A DNA stretch of 7,221 nucleotides from an uncultured Lachnospiraceae bacterium (GCA_948665105.1 CAPNGW010000121.1:1-7221), one strand, 5' to 3'. Positions 1-6,262 are shown, counted from the stretch's first letter. Notes: generated from the letters alone by a model not told the origin. Numbers and translations: made by a program.

Positions 1-1062
1 GGAGAGGTCTACGTCCCCGCTTTGTGCCAGCTGCGGCGTCGCCCCCTGCTCGCACACGGCAATCACGCTTAGCGATACCGCCAGCAACAGAAACATAGCC
101 AGAAACACCGCTATTCCCTGCCTTCTGTTCTTTACAGCCTCCCCAAAGGTAAAGCACAAGGCCACCGGAATCAGCAGCAAAGAGGTCATCTCAATAAGAT
201 TTGTAAACCCATTGGGATTTTCCAGGGGATGGGCGGAGTTTGTGCCCATGAACCCGCCTCCATTGGTGCCCGTCTGCTTGATGGCTATCTGGCTTGCCCC
301 AGGCCCCATGGGAACAAACTGCTCTGTGACAATTTCAGCATCCGCTACTGCCTTCCCGTCCACCGTCACCGTTTCTGCTTCCAGGTCAATCTCTGCATGT
401 TCAATGATTTCCCCTGCGCTGTTTACTGCCATGGGCTCCACCAGAGATACCGTTTCTGCCCCCTTTAGGTTCTGAATCACTCCTCCGCCTGCCAGGGCAA
501 GGGCAATCACCAGGTTCAAAGGCAGCAAAATGTAAATAACGATTCTGGTCAAATCCACCCAGAAGCTGCCCAGGAGTATGGTTTTCACATTTATGAAGCC
601 CCGAATCAGGGCAAACAGTACCGCAATGCCTGTGGCCGCCGAGACAAAGTTCTGTACCGTAAGGCCCACCGCCTGGGTCAGGTAGCTTAAGGTGGCTTCG
701 CCGGTGTATGCCTGCCAGTTTGTGTTGCTGACAAAACTGGCCGCCGTATTAAAGGATAAGTCCCATTTCACACCGGGCAGCCCTTGGGGGTTTCCAGGAA
801 GCACACCCTGTAAAAGCTGCAGCAAAAACAGAAATACCAGGCCTATCCCAGAGAAAACCAAAACGGAAGCCGCATATTTTTTCCAGTTCATCTGTTCTTC
901 TTTATTGACCCTCATGACCTTGTAAATTATGTTTTCACAAGGAGTCAATATTCTTGACAAAAATGTCTTTTCACCGCACATTACCTTTTTCATATAGCAG
1001 CCCAGAGGAATTGCCAGAGCCACCAGAACGGCAAGGTACAGTACATATTGAATTACATCCAT
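1..1062 (-). CDS. kdpA: KdpA, potassium-binding/translocating subunit of the Kdp K+-transporting ATPase (3' end cut by the window edge)
   Basis: KdpA is the channel-like membrane subunit of the KdpABC high-affinity potassium pump; it carries K+ selection and translocation while KdpB hydrolyses ATP. The visible 354 codons begin at an ATG preceded by AGGAGGTGA with ideal spacing and are still open at base 1, so roughly 200 C-terminal residues are missing compared with the usual 550-600. Several hydrophobic segments are visible (about residues 3-22, 63-85, 137-155, 160-190, 290-308, 315-336). Hallmarks are the first selectivity loop FNTAASFVSNTNWQ (104-117), VQNFVSAATG (136-145), PMGPGASQIAIKQ (251-263) and the second filter region GTNGGGF (265-271) followed by NSAHPLENP (275-283). 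Residues about 200-250 form an acidic hydrophilic stretch longer than in the E. coli protein as I recall it. kdpB and kdpC should follow beyond base 1. Regulation is probably through the direct-repeat box at 1132-1148. Confidence 0.97.
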   Translation of the reverse strand, partial: MDVIQYVLYLAVLVALAIPLGCYMKKVMCGEKTFLSRILTPCENIIYKVMRVNKEEQMNWKKYAASVLVFSGIGLVFLFLLQLLQGVLPGNPQGLPGVKWDLSFNTAASFVSNTNWQAYTGEATLSYLTQAVGLTVQNFVSAATGIAVLFALIRGFINVKTILLGSFWVDLTRIVIYILLPLNLVIALALAGGGVIQNLKGAETVSLVEPMAVNSAGEIIEHAEIDLEAETVTVDGKAVADAEIVTEQFVPMGPGASQIAIKQTGTNGGGFMGTNSAHPLENPNGFTNLIEMTSLLLIPVALCFTFGEAVKNRRQGIAVFLAMFLLLAVSLSVIAVCEQGATPQLAQSGDVDLS

Positions 1063-1109
1063 AAAGTCACCTCCTGATTTAACATTCTACTGCCTCCGCC
1101 GTTAAAACA

Positions 1110-1148
1110 GTATTAGCAGAATGAGCAGGGGATTAAGGTTATATTAAG
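1110..1148 (-). promoter_or_regulatory. Candidate kdpA promoter with an OmpR/PhoB-type direct repeat as -35 element
   Basis: Read on the minus strand, CTTAAT (1148-1143), five bases, then CTTAAT (1137-1132) form a direct repeat with an 11-bp period, the spacing typical of OmpR/PhoB-family response regulator sites. The second half-site is followed after 16 bases by TGC-TAATAC (-10 at 1115-1110), a poor -10 with an extended TGn. This is a common arrangement in activator-dependent promoters. It would start transcription near 1103, giving a leader of about 40 bases before kdpA. KdpE, the usual kdp activator, belongs to this regulator family; the KdpDE genes are not in view, so the assignment is inference. 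Confidence 0.5.
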
Positions 1149-1151
1149 ATG

Positions 1152-1177
1152 AAAAAGAATCTCGCTTGCGAGATTCT
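1152..1177 (-). terminator. Hairpin with short U-tract upstream of kdpA
   Basis: A perfect 9-bp stem, AGAATCTCG/CGAGATTCT, closed by a four-base loop is followed on the minus strand by a run of T (1156-1152). This is a plausible intrinsic terminator and would be a second barrier after 1288-1332. It lies just upstream of the proposed kdp promoter, so it would insulate kdpA from read-through rather than act as an attenuator. The T-run is short, so efficiency is uncertain. Confidence 0.5.
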
Positions 1178-1230
1178 GCGCCGCAAATGCGTCGCCTCAG
1201 CGACATATTACCTCTGCATTTGCGTGCGCA
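1177..1230. repeat. Long nested palindrome (cruciform-like element)
   Basis: The outer arms TGCGC+CGCAAATGC (1177-1190) and GCATTTGCG+T+GCGCA (1216-1230) pair over 14 bp with a one-base bulge. Inside is a second hairpin, GTCGC-CTCA-GCGAC (1191-1204), then about 11 unpaired bases. No gene covers it. The packed, symmetrical layout next to three other hairpins suggests either a dispersed palindromic repeat or a structured RNA. The class cannot be decided from one copy. Confidence 0.6.
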
Positions 1231-1231
1231 T

Positions 1232-1249
1232 CCTCCCGGAGGTTTTTTT
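1232..1249 (+). terminator. Weak terminator-like hairpin on the plus strand
   Basis: CCTC-CCG-GAGG (1232-1242) is followed by seven T on the plus strand. The stem has only 4 bp, and no plus-strand gene is seen to the left that would need it. It may belong to the palindrome cluster rather than serve a transcript. Confidence 0.25.
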
Positions 1250-1292
1250 ATTCTATAGGGAAGTTCAAAGAACTTTCCTATAGAATAAAAAA
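1244..1292. repeat. Near-perfect 23-bp inverted repeat with 3-base loop
   Basis: The arms TTCTATAGGGAAGTTC (1251-1266) and GAACTTTCCTATAGAA (1270-1285) pair with a single G-T wobble around an AAA loop. The flanking T-run and A-run extend the pairing to 1244/1292. Because the T-run precedes the stem on both strands, it is not a classic terminator by itself. Its right edge shares six bases with the U-tract of the terminator at 1288-1332, so the two RNA folds would compete. Confidence 0.65.
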
Positions 1293-1332
1293 GCCAGGAA
1301 ATCTTATTTATCATAAGATCTCCTGGCTTTTT
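1288..1332 (-). terminator. Rho-independent terminator after the phosphoesterase gene
   Basis: An 18-bp-scale stem pairs around GCCAGGA (1293-1299) with TCCTGGC (1321-1327) and continues through ATCTTA/TAAGAT to a 7-base loop. The only irregularity (1300/1320) is a G-U pair in the minus-strand transcript. The stem is followed by T-rich sequence on either strand, so it could work both ways. It starts 47 bases beyond the phosphoesterase stop codon and closes that operon. Confidence 0.85.
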
Positions 1333-1378
1333 AAAGCCTGTGATTCAATTATTTCATCCCCGTTTCATCCATGCTGGT

Positions 1379-1972
1379 TCAGGGAATTTCAATGATGCAC
1401 CGCTCAAAGGCATTGATTACCTGGGTATCCCGATATTGGTCATAGCGCCTCTGATTTCTTCCATAATTCAAGTGCACATGTCCATGGAGAAAAAGCTTCG
1501 GGTTGTACTTCTCCATTAATTTCAGAAAAACCCGAAAGCCCTGGTGGGGCAAATCCCTCCCGTCGTTGAGCTGATAGGCAGGCGAATGGGTCACCAGAAT
1601 GTCAAAGCCGCCCTTGCGCAGCAGCTTAAACCACAATCTTTTCACCCTTCTTTGCATCTCCTTCTCCGTATATTGGTGTGAACCGCTGGTATAACGCATG
1701 GAGCCCCCCAGCCCCAGAATACGGATTCCCTTGTAAACCACAATATCATCCTCGATACAGACACAGCCCTCCGGCGGTATCTGATTGTATTTCTCATCGT
1801 GGTTCCCGTGAACATACAGTACCGGTACAGATACCATGGTCGCCAGAAAGGTCAGATATCTGGGATTCAAATCCCCACAGGAAATAATCAGGTCAATATC
1901 CTTCACCCTGCTTTTATCAAAATAATCCCAGAGAGCAGCACTCTCTTCATCGGAAATGGCAAGTATTTTCAT
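1379..1972 (-). CDS. Calcineurin-like metallophosphoesterase, YfcE/MPP type
   Basis: This is a 197-residue cytosolic protein of the calcineurin-like phosphoesterase superfamily, enzymes that use a two-metal centre to hydrolyse phosphomonoesters or phosphodiesters; its substrate cannot be read from sequence. Motifs in order are SDEE (7-10), CGDLNPRYL (32-40), GNHDE (56-60), GLGGSMRY (87-94), THSPA (128-132) and GHVH (164-167). The first motif is normally DxH; here D8 is kept but the histidine position is E10, a variation that should alter metal site I. No signal peptide or membrane segment is seen. It begins 18 bases after the ParB-BMP stop codon, behind a purine-rich GAAGGGG stretch, so co-transcription and perhaps translational coupling with that gene are likely. 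The terminator at 1288-1332 follows it. The family is secure and the role unknown. Confidence 0.9.
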   Translation of the reverse strand: MKILAISDEESAALWDYFDKSRVKDIDLIISCGDLNPRYLTFLATMVSVPVLYVHGNHDEKYNQIPPEGCVCIEDDIVVYKGIRILGLGGSMRYTSGSHQYTEKEMQRRVKRLWFKLLRKGGFDILVTHSPAYQLNDGRDLPHQGFRVFLKLMEKYNPKLFLHGHVHLNYGRNQRRYDQYRDTQVINAFERCIIEIP

Positions 1973-1990
1973 AAACTGCTTCTGCCCCTT

Positions 1991-3892
1991 CTACTTGTTG
2001 ACCCCTTGCTGGGAAATCACAGGCCATGCCTGCTCATCCAGCTCCTGAGTGCAAGGTATGGTTCCGACTACATTTTCTGCCAGCCAGTCCATGGTGATAA
2101 TCTCATCCGGCGTGAGACTGCGGTTGGCGTCGCTTTGCACCACCCCGTCCTGGGAATAGAGGACTCCGGAAAACATGTTAAACTGATGGGACACAATGGT
2201 GGTCTTTAAAAGCTCCGCCAGCCGCTTGGTTCCTATGGGGAGATTTTTGGAATAGATTACATCAATGACCCCTGCGGACATCCCCCACCAGTAATTAATG
2301 GCCTTCATTGCATTCACATTGTCATCATATTTCCAGGTGCCGTCCATGATGGTGCGAATCAACTGCTCATAAAATTTCCCCCAATGCCACTGGGGCATTG
2401 CAAGCCTTCTGATATGATCCCCTTCCGGGGTGTAAAGGCCAAATTCCCGGAGGGATTCCTCGGGACTCACCATATCCTTGCCGGAAATGCAGGTTGCACC
2501 GGTCTCCTTAAGTCTCGCTTCCATATCCGTGTCCTTTAGAGAGGACCATTCCAGATATATTTTTGCCCGGGGATTCACCATTTTCGCCCCCAGTGCAAAG
2601 GCATTGATATTGGCGATAGAGCCGTAAATGGGATAATCGCCGATATAGGCCAGCCTGTCATTGGTGGCCAGGGCGCCTGCAATGGCCCCCATAAGGAATT
2701 TCGCCTCATGCATCCTGGCATAGTAGGTGCGAATATACCGGTGAGAGGTCTTTAAGGAACAGTTTAAAATCCTCACCTCAGGATTGGCGATAGCCGCTTT
2801 CACACTGGCCTGGGCAAAGGGCGGCGCAGTGGTAAAAATAAGATTGCAGCCGCAGTTTACCGCCGCCTCTATATAAGCTTCAATGTTATCCTGGGTCACA
2901 TTGTCATAGTAAAAGGTTGTGATTTCATCGGAAAATGTCTGCTCCAGATGGAGTCTCCCCAGCTCATGGGCATAGGTCCATGCCGAAGTTCCCGGTGTTT
3001 TGGCGTATAGAAAGGCAGCCTTCAGGCGGGAGACACCGGGCGAAAGGATTCTACTGAAGAGAGGCTTCTTCTCCTTGGCGGGGTCCATCTTAAGGTCAAT
3101 ACCGTCCTCATTTTCCTGGAGGAAGAACTCCTCCCAGCTTTTTGCAATCAAATCCTTCAGTTCACTGGTGGTTTTGGACATAATCTCCTTATATCCGTAC
3201 ACGCTGATTAAGGCCAGGAAGGCGTCTCCCTGGGTGATGGACAGCTTATCTCCACCTCTGGCGGAATATTCCAGCTGGAACCGGAAATAGACAGAGCCGA
3301 AGCTCTCCCTGTCCTCCTCTGACCACATTTCCCCTGGCTCCTTCCCCACTGCCTCCTGGAGCTTCTGAAAATTCCCTATCTTTGACATATACAGATAATT
3401 TATCCTGGACACTCCATAGAAATCCATATATTCGTAATAGATGATATTCTCTTTTTCATTGGTGCGCTTGGGAACAATACGCGTTACCGTGCCTGGAATG
3501 GAATCCACATCAAAATACTTTGCCACGCTGACCCGCTTATTTCCCTCCAGCACATAAAATTTGTTCATGTACTCATAGGCGCTTATGGGTTCCCGAATCC
3601 CTTCCTCCATATGGCTTGTGCATAAGGTCTCCCACTTCTGGGCAAACTCCGAATCCAGCTTCAAAATGGGCATAAAATTACCTGCAAATGCGTTGCTTCT
3701 CCCATCTGTTTTGGTGCCTACAATCTGATTTAGGGGAATCTGGACAAGCCCCAGAGGCACCTCCGAATAAGAGCCTGCGGGGGGCAATATGTCGTCCAGC
3801 ACCTCAAGGGTGGGCAGCAATCCCCGCATCATCCGTGACTGATATTCCTTTCTCCCAAGCTTCAGCGCTTTTTCATATTCCATGAACGTCAT
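1991..3892 (-). CDS. Fusion of ParB/Srx-like N-domain to BMP/PnrA-like ligand-binding domain
   Basis: This 633-residue protein has two recognisable parts. Residues about 44-140 resemble a ParB/sulfiredoxin-type domain: VPLGLVQIPLNQIVG, then EPISAYEYMNKFYVLEGNKRVSVAKYF (101-127), where EGNKR sits in the place of the usual GERR-like motif. A helical linker (about 145-290) follows. From about 291 to 612 it resembles the BMP/PnrA/Med family of substrate-binding proteins: IEAAVNCGCNLIFTTAPPF (341-359), the ALATNDRLAYIGDYPIYGSI region (407-426), FALGAKMVNP (432-441) and WWGMSAGVID (535-544). BMP proteins normally are exported lipoproteins that bind nucleosides for an ABC importer. Here there is no signal peptide or lipobox, so the protein is probably cytoplasmic and more likely a sensor or regulator than a transporter part. 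The start at 3892 follows AGGAGGG with a short spacer; the in-frame ATG at 3883 is an alternative. The preceding lipoprotein is 51 bases away and the phosphoesterase 18 bases downstream. Confidence 0.85.
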   Translation of the reverse strand: MTFMEYEKALKLGRKEYQSRMMRGLLPTLEVLDDILPPAGSYSEVPLGLVQIPLNQIVGTKTDGRSNAFAGNFMPILKLDSEFAQKWETLCTSHMEEGIREPISAYEYMNKFYVLEGNKRVSVAKYFDVDSIPGTVTRIVPKRTNEKENIIYYEYMDFYGVSRINYLYMSKIGNFQKLQEAVGKEPGEMWSEEDRESFGSVYFRFQLEYSARGGDKLSITQGDAFLALISVYGYKEIMSKTTSELKDLIAKSWEEFFLQENEDGIDLKMDPAKEKKPLFSRILSPGVSRLKAAFLYAKTPGTSAWTYAHELGRLHLEQTFSDEITTFYYDNVTQDNIEAYIEAAVNCGCNLIFTTAPPFAQASVKAAIANPEVRILNCSLKTSHRYIRTYYARMHEAKFLMGAIAGALATNDRLAYIGDYPIYGSIANINAFALGAKMVNPRAKIYLEWSSLKDTDMEARLKETGATCISGKDMVSPEESLREFGLYTPEGDHIRRLAMPQWHWGKFYEQLIRTIMDGTWKYDDNVNAMKAINYWWGMSAGVIDVIYSKNLPIGTKRLAELLKTTIVSHQFNMFSGVLYSQDGVVQSDANRSLTPDEIITMDWLAENVVGTIPCTQELDEQAWPVISQQGVNK

Positions 3893-3934
3893 ACACCCTC
3901 CTGTAGAAAAACACCTGTTACCATTTTGCTTTTC

Positions 3935-3940
3935 ATTATA
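3935..3940 (-). promoter_or_regulatory. Possible internal -10 (TATAAT) ahead of the ParB-BMP gene
   Basis: A perfect TATAAT lies in the 51-base gap after the lipoprotein stop codon, but nothing better than a three-of-six match stands at -35 spacing (TGGAGT at 3963-3958). No terminator is visible in the gap. The simplest reading is read-through from the lipoprotein promoter, with this as an optional weak internal start. Confidence 0.25.
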
Positions 3941-3943
3941 ATT

Positions 3944-4498
3944 CTAATCCGCTGTAAACTCCACTGTATAAAGCTCACTGCCGTCGGCATTGAAATACTT
4001 GATAACCACAACCGGGTTCTCCACGTTGATTTCTTCCTTCAGCGATTTTGCAATGGTCTTGAAGGTTGCCTCCTGTGCCTTAATGCCCTCCTCCAGGCCT
4101 GCTCTGATAGTCTCCACATCACCCAGCTGGGTATCAAAGTAATACGAATAAATCAGCTTATTTCCCTCACCTGTAACTTCTATGGTCATACCCATCCCGC
4201 TCATGGAATCAATAAGAGCGTCCATCTGGGCTTTCACCTCCGGCATGTTTAAGTAATCCTCAATACTTCCCGTCTGGGCTTTTGGCGCTTTTGGCGCTTC
4301 CGGTTCTTCTGGCACTTCCGGCGCCTTAGTTTCTTCACTGGGAGTCACATAGCTTTCCTCTGGTATTTCATCTTTCGCCTGCACCTGCTGCTTCTTCTGT
4401 GCATTGGAAAAATCCTTCTTGATTACCTCTTTCTTGCCACAGGCAGTAAGAGAAAGCACCATCATCGTGACCAGTAAAGCTGCTAATACTTTTTTCAT
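3944..4498 (-). CDS. Lipoprotein with DUF4854-like C-terminal domain
   Basis: This is a 184-residue secreted lipoprotein of unknown function. The N-terminus MKKVLAALLV...LTAC is a lipoprotein signal peptide: two lysines, a hydrophobic core, and lipobox LTAC with the acylated cysteine at residue 20. A hydrophilic Lys/Glu/Pro linker (about 21-77, including the Pro-rich stretch 60-73) separates the membrane anchor from the C-terminal domain (78-184). That domain matches DUF4854 lipoproteins of Clostridia as I know them: SIEDYLNMPEVKAQMDAL, VTGEGNKLIYSYYFD, then NPVVVIKYFNADGSELY. The reading frame is open 24 codons further upstream to a GTG at 4570. I chose 4498 because AAGGAG (4513-4508) sits 9 bases before it, the signal peptide then starts at residue 1, and the upstream part holds the promoter's transcribed leader. 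It is driven by the promoter at 4586-4613 and is probably co-transcribed with the ParB-BMP gene, so it may be the surface partner of that cytosolic protein; this link is inference. Confidence 0.88.
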   Translation of the reverse strand: MKKVLAALLVTMMVLSLTACGKKEVIKKDFSNAQKKQQVQAKDEIPEESYVTPSEETKAPEVPEEPEAPKAPKAQTGSIEDYLNMPEVKAQMDALIDSMSGMGMTIEVTGEGNKLIYSYYFDTQLGDVETIRAGLEEGIKAQEATFKTIAKSLKEEINVENPVVVIKYFNADGSELYTVEFTAD

Positions 4499-4527
4499 AC
4501 CTATACTCTCCTTTTCTTTTGCGTTTT

Positions 4528-4563
4528 GACACCCGAATCTGTGGAAGGCCATTCCTGGGTGTC
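4528..4563 (-). other. Inverted repeat in the lipoprotein mRNA leader
   Basis: GACACCC (4563-4557 on the minus strand) pairs with GGGTGTC (4534-4528), enclosing a smaller GGAA/TTCC pairing. It lies within the roughly 80-base leader between the promoter and the ribosome binding site, about 15 bases before the latter. It could stabilise the message or modulate translation; no riboswitch class is recognised. Confidence 0.4.
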
Positions 4564-4585
4564 CTTTCACAGGCTCTCTGCCTTT

Positions 4586-4613
4586 ATTATAGCACGCAGG
4601 GTGGTTACGTCAA
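4586..4613 (-). promoter_or_regulatory. Near-consensus sigma-A promoter for the lipoprotein operon
   Basis: TTGACG (4613-4608), a 16-base spacer and TATAAT (4591-4586) are preceded by an extended TGC element (TGC-TATAAT). This is the best promoter in the window and should start transcription near 4579, giving a leader of about 80 bases. It lies just after the Nudix gene, with no obvious terminator between that stop codon and the promoter, so some read-through from the cassette upstream is possible. Confidence 0.85.
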
Positions 4614-4657
4614 TAATTTGTGAGGGGAAAAGTGGATAGTATTTTTTAGAGGGAGTT

Positions 4658-5050
4658 TTAGGGGGTAGGATACTCCTTTATCTTTTCTATTAGGCACACA
4701 TCTGCTGGCAGCCAATCAACACTATAAAGCTCCTCTTTTGTAAGCCATTTAGCGGCCTCATGTTCTCTTAAAATAGGATTCCCAGAAATCACTTTGCTCC
4801 AAAAGCACTGCATAGACAAATGAAAAGTCGGATAATCGTATTCCACAGTATCAATTAATTCCCCAACCATAATTTCTATACCGAGCTCTTCCATAATTTC
4901 ACGTTTTAATGCTTCCTGTGGTGTTTCCTCCGGCTCTATCTTCCCACCCGGAAATTCCCATCCACCTTTAAAATCACCGTATCCACGCTGGGTTGCAAAT
5001 ATTTTATTGTCATGAACGATAATTGCTGCTACCACTTTAAGGGTTGTCAT
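4658..5050 (-). CDS. Nudix hydrolase, NudG/MutT-like (oxidised or modified dNTP diphosphatase)
   Basis: This 130-residue Nudix enzyme is predicted to cleave nucleoside triphosphates to the monophosphate plus pyrophosphate. The Nudix box G-x5-E-x7-REUxEExGU is complete at residues 36-58 (G36, E42, R50 E51, E54 E55, G57 I58), so it should be active. The start VVAAIIVHDNKIFATQRG, the GGWEFPGGK loop and the later HLSMQCFW and LPADVCLIEKI segments resemble E. coli NudG, which from family knowledge prefers modified pyrimidine triphosphates such as 5-methyl- and 5-hydroxy-dCTP. MutT-type 8-oxo-dGTP hydrolysis is the alternative. It starts 18 bases after the HNH nuclease stop, behind AGGAAGG, and is clearly in the same operon. 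The preference for modified cytosine nucleotides would make sense beside a modified-DNA nuclease, but that is inference. Confidence 0.92.
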   Translation of the reverse strand: MTTLKVVAAIIVHDNKIFATQRGYGDFKGGWEFPGGKIEPEETPQEALKREIMEELGIEIMVGELIDTVEYDYPTFHLSMQCFWSKVISGNPILREHEAAKWLTKEELYSVDWLPADVCLIEKIKEYPTP

Positions 5051-5068
5051 TCTTCCTTCCTCGCTCCT

Positions 5069-5926
5069 CTATTCGCCAAAGTGTTGAAGCATCTTTATAT
5101 CATACACTAATACTCTTTCTAGGCTTTCCTTATTTTGCTCTGCAATTTGTTCTAATATAAAAATATCATTTTCATCCTTTAACACATGCATTTTTCTATG
5201 ACAGTTGGGACATATGGCCACCACATTTTCAATCGTATCCTTCCCACCGTCTGCAAGGCTTTTTACGTGATGCTCTTCCAAATAAGGCTCACCGAATTTA
5301 TCCTTGAATGGTGCCTCTTTCCCACAATATTGGCAATTTCCCTTCGCGATACGTTTTACCATTTCTTTTAAATATGGGTCGCGATAATATACCTTTGCCT
5401 CCGTAGTTTTTGGTTCTCTGTCCGTTTGATTTATCTCTAGGCGTCTAGCCAATTCTTTGCTTGAAAGCCTTGCTAGTTCACGTTCTGAAGGCTCTTCTAT
5501 CATATCTTTATATTCTGCGATAGGCTTTACTGGAAATATCCATACATTTCTCATATTCCCATCTTCGTCTGGCTGTTTTGCTTGATAAGGGTTATCTACC
5601 AGTGCTACAATTCCACGGTATGTATAAATAGCCCTTTCCATCACCTCGAACAAATGTACCTCCACGCCATTTGTTTTGGATTCATACAGGGTTTTATTTT
5701 GATTCCCTTGTAAAACTTGGTCTCCTCTTTTCCCCATGCCAGTATAATGCAAAATACCGTCTTTCCATACATCTCGATATAGTCCCTTGGTATTATCATT
5801 AATTAGCACCAAGGTTCCTGTATGCTTAGAGCGTCGCATTCCACCCATATTGCCACATTCAAATAAAGCTGTCAATTCTTTGTTTGTAAGCTCCTGACCA
5901 ATTGTTAATCCTATATGAAATCCCAT
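5069..5926 (-). CDS. SRA-like / HNH endonuclease (predicted McrA-type modification-dependent restriction enzyme)
   Basis: This 285-residue protein has two domains. Residues about 5-135 (ELTNKELTALFECGN, GGMRRS at 28-33, HYTGMG at 60-65, GDQ at 68-70, VDNPYQ, WIFPVKP) match the SRA-like domain of ScoMcrA-type HNH proteins, which recognises modified bases. Residues about 195-250 form an HNH nuclease: zinc pair C198/C201, EEHH (217-220) with the catalytic histidine region, N234, C239-PN-C242 and a final H247. The natural role expected is cleavage of foreign DNA carrying modified (for example methylated) bases; the modification recognised cannot be predicted. The open frame reaches TTG at 5971, but ATG 5926 has AGGAG (5939-5935) eight bases before it and begins at the conserved domain, so it is preferred. 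It lies between an XRE regulator (53 bases upstream) and a Nudix hydrolase (18 bases downstream). It is AT-richer than the genes outside the cassette, suggesting acquisition. Confidence 0.88.
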   Translation of the reverse strand: MGFHIGLTIGQELTNKELTALFECGNMGGMRRSKHTGTLVLINDNTKGLYRDVWKDGILHYTGMGKRGDQVLQGNQNKTLYESKTNGVEVHLFEVMERAIYTYRGIVALVDNPYQAKQPDEDGNMRNVWIFPVKPIAEYKDMIEEPSERELARLSSKELARRLEINQTDREPKTTEAKVYYRDPYLKEMVKRIAKGNCQYCGKEAPFKDKFGEPYLEEHHVKSLADGGKDTIENVVAICPNCHRKMHVLKDENDIFILEQIAEQNKESLERVLVYDIKMLQHFGE

Positions 5927-5979
5927 TTCATTTTCTCCTACTTTATAAGTGCTCAAAAACAATGGCGCCAAAGGGCATA

Positions 5980-6222
5980 TTATTCGTCCAAAAGTTCCTC
6001 ATACGTTACGTGCAAAATATCTCTGATTCCTCTTAATTGTTTCAACTGGATATGCTGTATCCCACGTTCAATTTTTACAAGTGTTTCTCTGGTTATGTCT
6101 ATATCCATTAACTGCAATTCCCGAACAAGCTCTGTTTGCCTTATCCCACACTTTTTACGAATTGCTCTTATATTTCTTCCAATTGTATTGTCTTTATCCT
6201 GCTTTATCTTTTCATTTAGCAT
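5980..6222 (-). CDS. Small XRE-family helix-turn-helix regulator
   Basis: This 80-residue protein is almost entirely one Cro/C1-type DNA-binding domain: residues 14-75, with NIRAIRKKCGIRQTELVRELQL giving helices 1-2 and ITRETLVKIERG (43-54) the recognition helix. ATG 6222 is preceded by AAAGGAT with suitable spacing. It is first in the cassette, ahead of the HNH nuclease, as expected of a controller protein that limits expression of a toxic nuclease. The two similar dyads at 6237-6252 and 6291-6306 are its likely binding sites, making autoregulation probable. No ligand or dimerisation domain beyond the HTH is visible. Confidence 0.9.
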   Translation of the reverse strand: MLNEKIKQDKDNTIGRNIRAIRKKCGIRQTELVRELQLMDIDITRETLVKIERGIQHIQLKQLRGIRDILHVTYEELLDE

Positions 6223-6236
6223 ACTGGTATCCTTTC

Positions 6237-6252
6237 GGGCTAAAATCAGTCC
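6237..6252. promoter_or_regulatory. Operator-like dyad, proximal copy
   Basis: GGGCT-N6-AGTCC, an imperfect inverted repeat, agrees with the distal copy at 6291-6306 in 13 of 16 positions and the same orientation. It lies 14 bases before the regulator's ATG and adjoins its ribosome binding site, where a bound protein would block transcription elongation or initiation. Confidence 0.5.
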
Positions 6253-6262
6253 ACTTTTTCTT

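Noticed and set aside
212..925. Plus-strand open frames across kdpA, and similar plus-strand frames over the other genes.
   Set aside because: They are antisense shadows of well-recognised minus-strand proteins with no motifs or ribosome binding sites of their own.
1144..1206. A 20-codon minus-strand reading frame with an AGAGG before its ATG, inside the palindrome cluster upstream of kdpA.
   Set aside because: It is composed of the palindrome arms themselves, encodes an Arg/Ser-rich peptide with no known motif, and is best explained by the repeat structure.
4499..4570. A GTG start at 4570 giving the lipoprotein 24 extra residues.
   Set aside because: It would bury the signal peptide 24 residues inside the protein and ignores the AAGGAG ahead of ATG 4498.
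5927..5971. A 15-codon N-terminal extension of the HNH nuclease starting at TTG 5971.
   Set aside because: No ribosome binding site is suited to it, whereas ATG 5926 has AGGAG at eight bases; the extension region contains that binding site.
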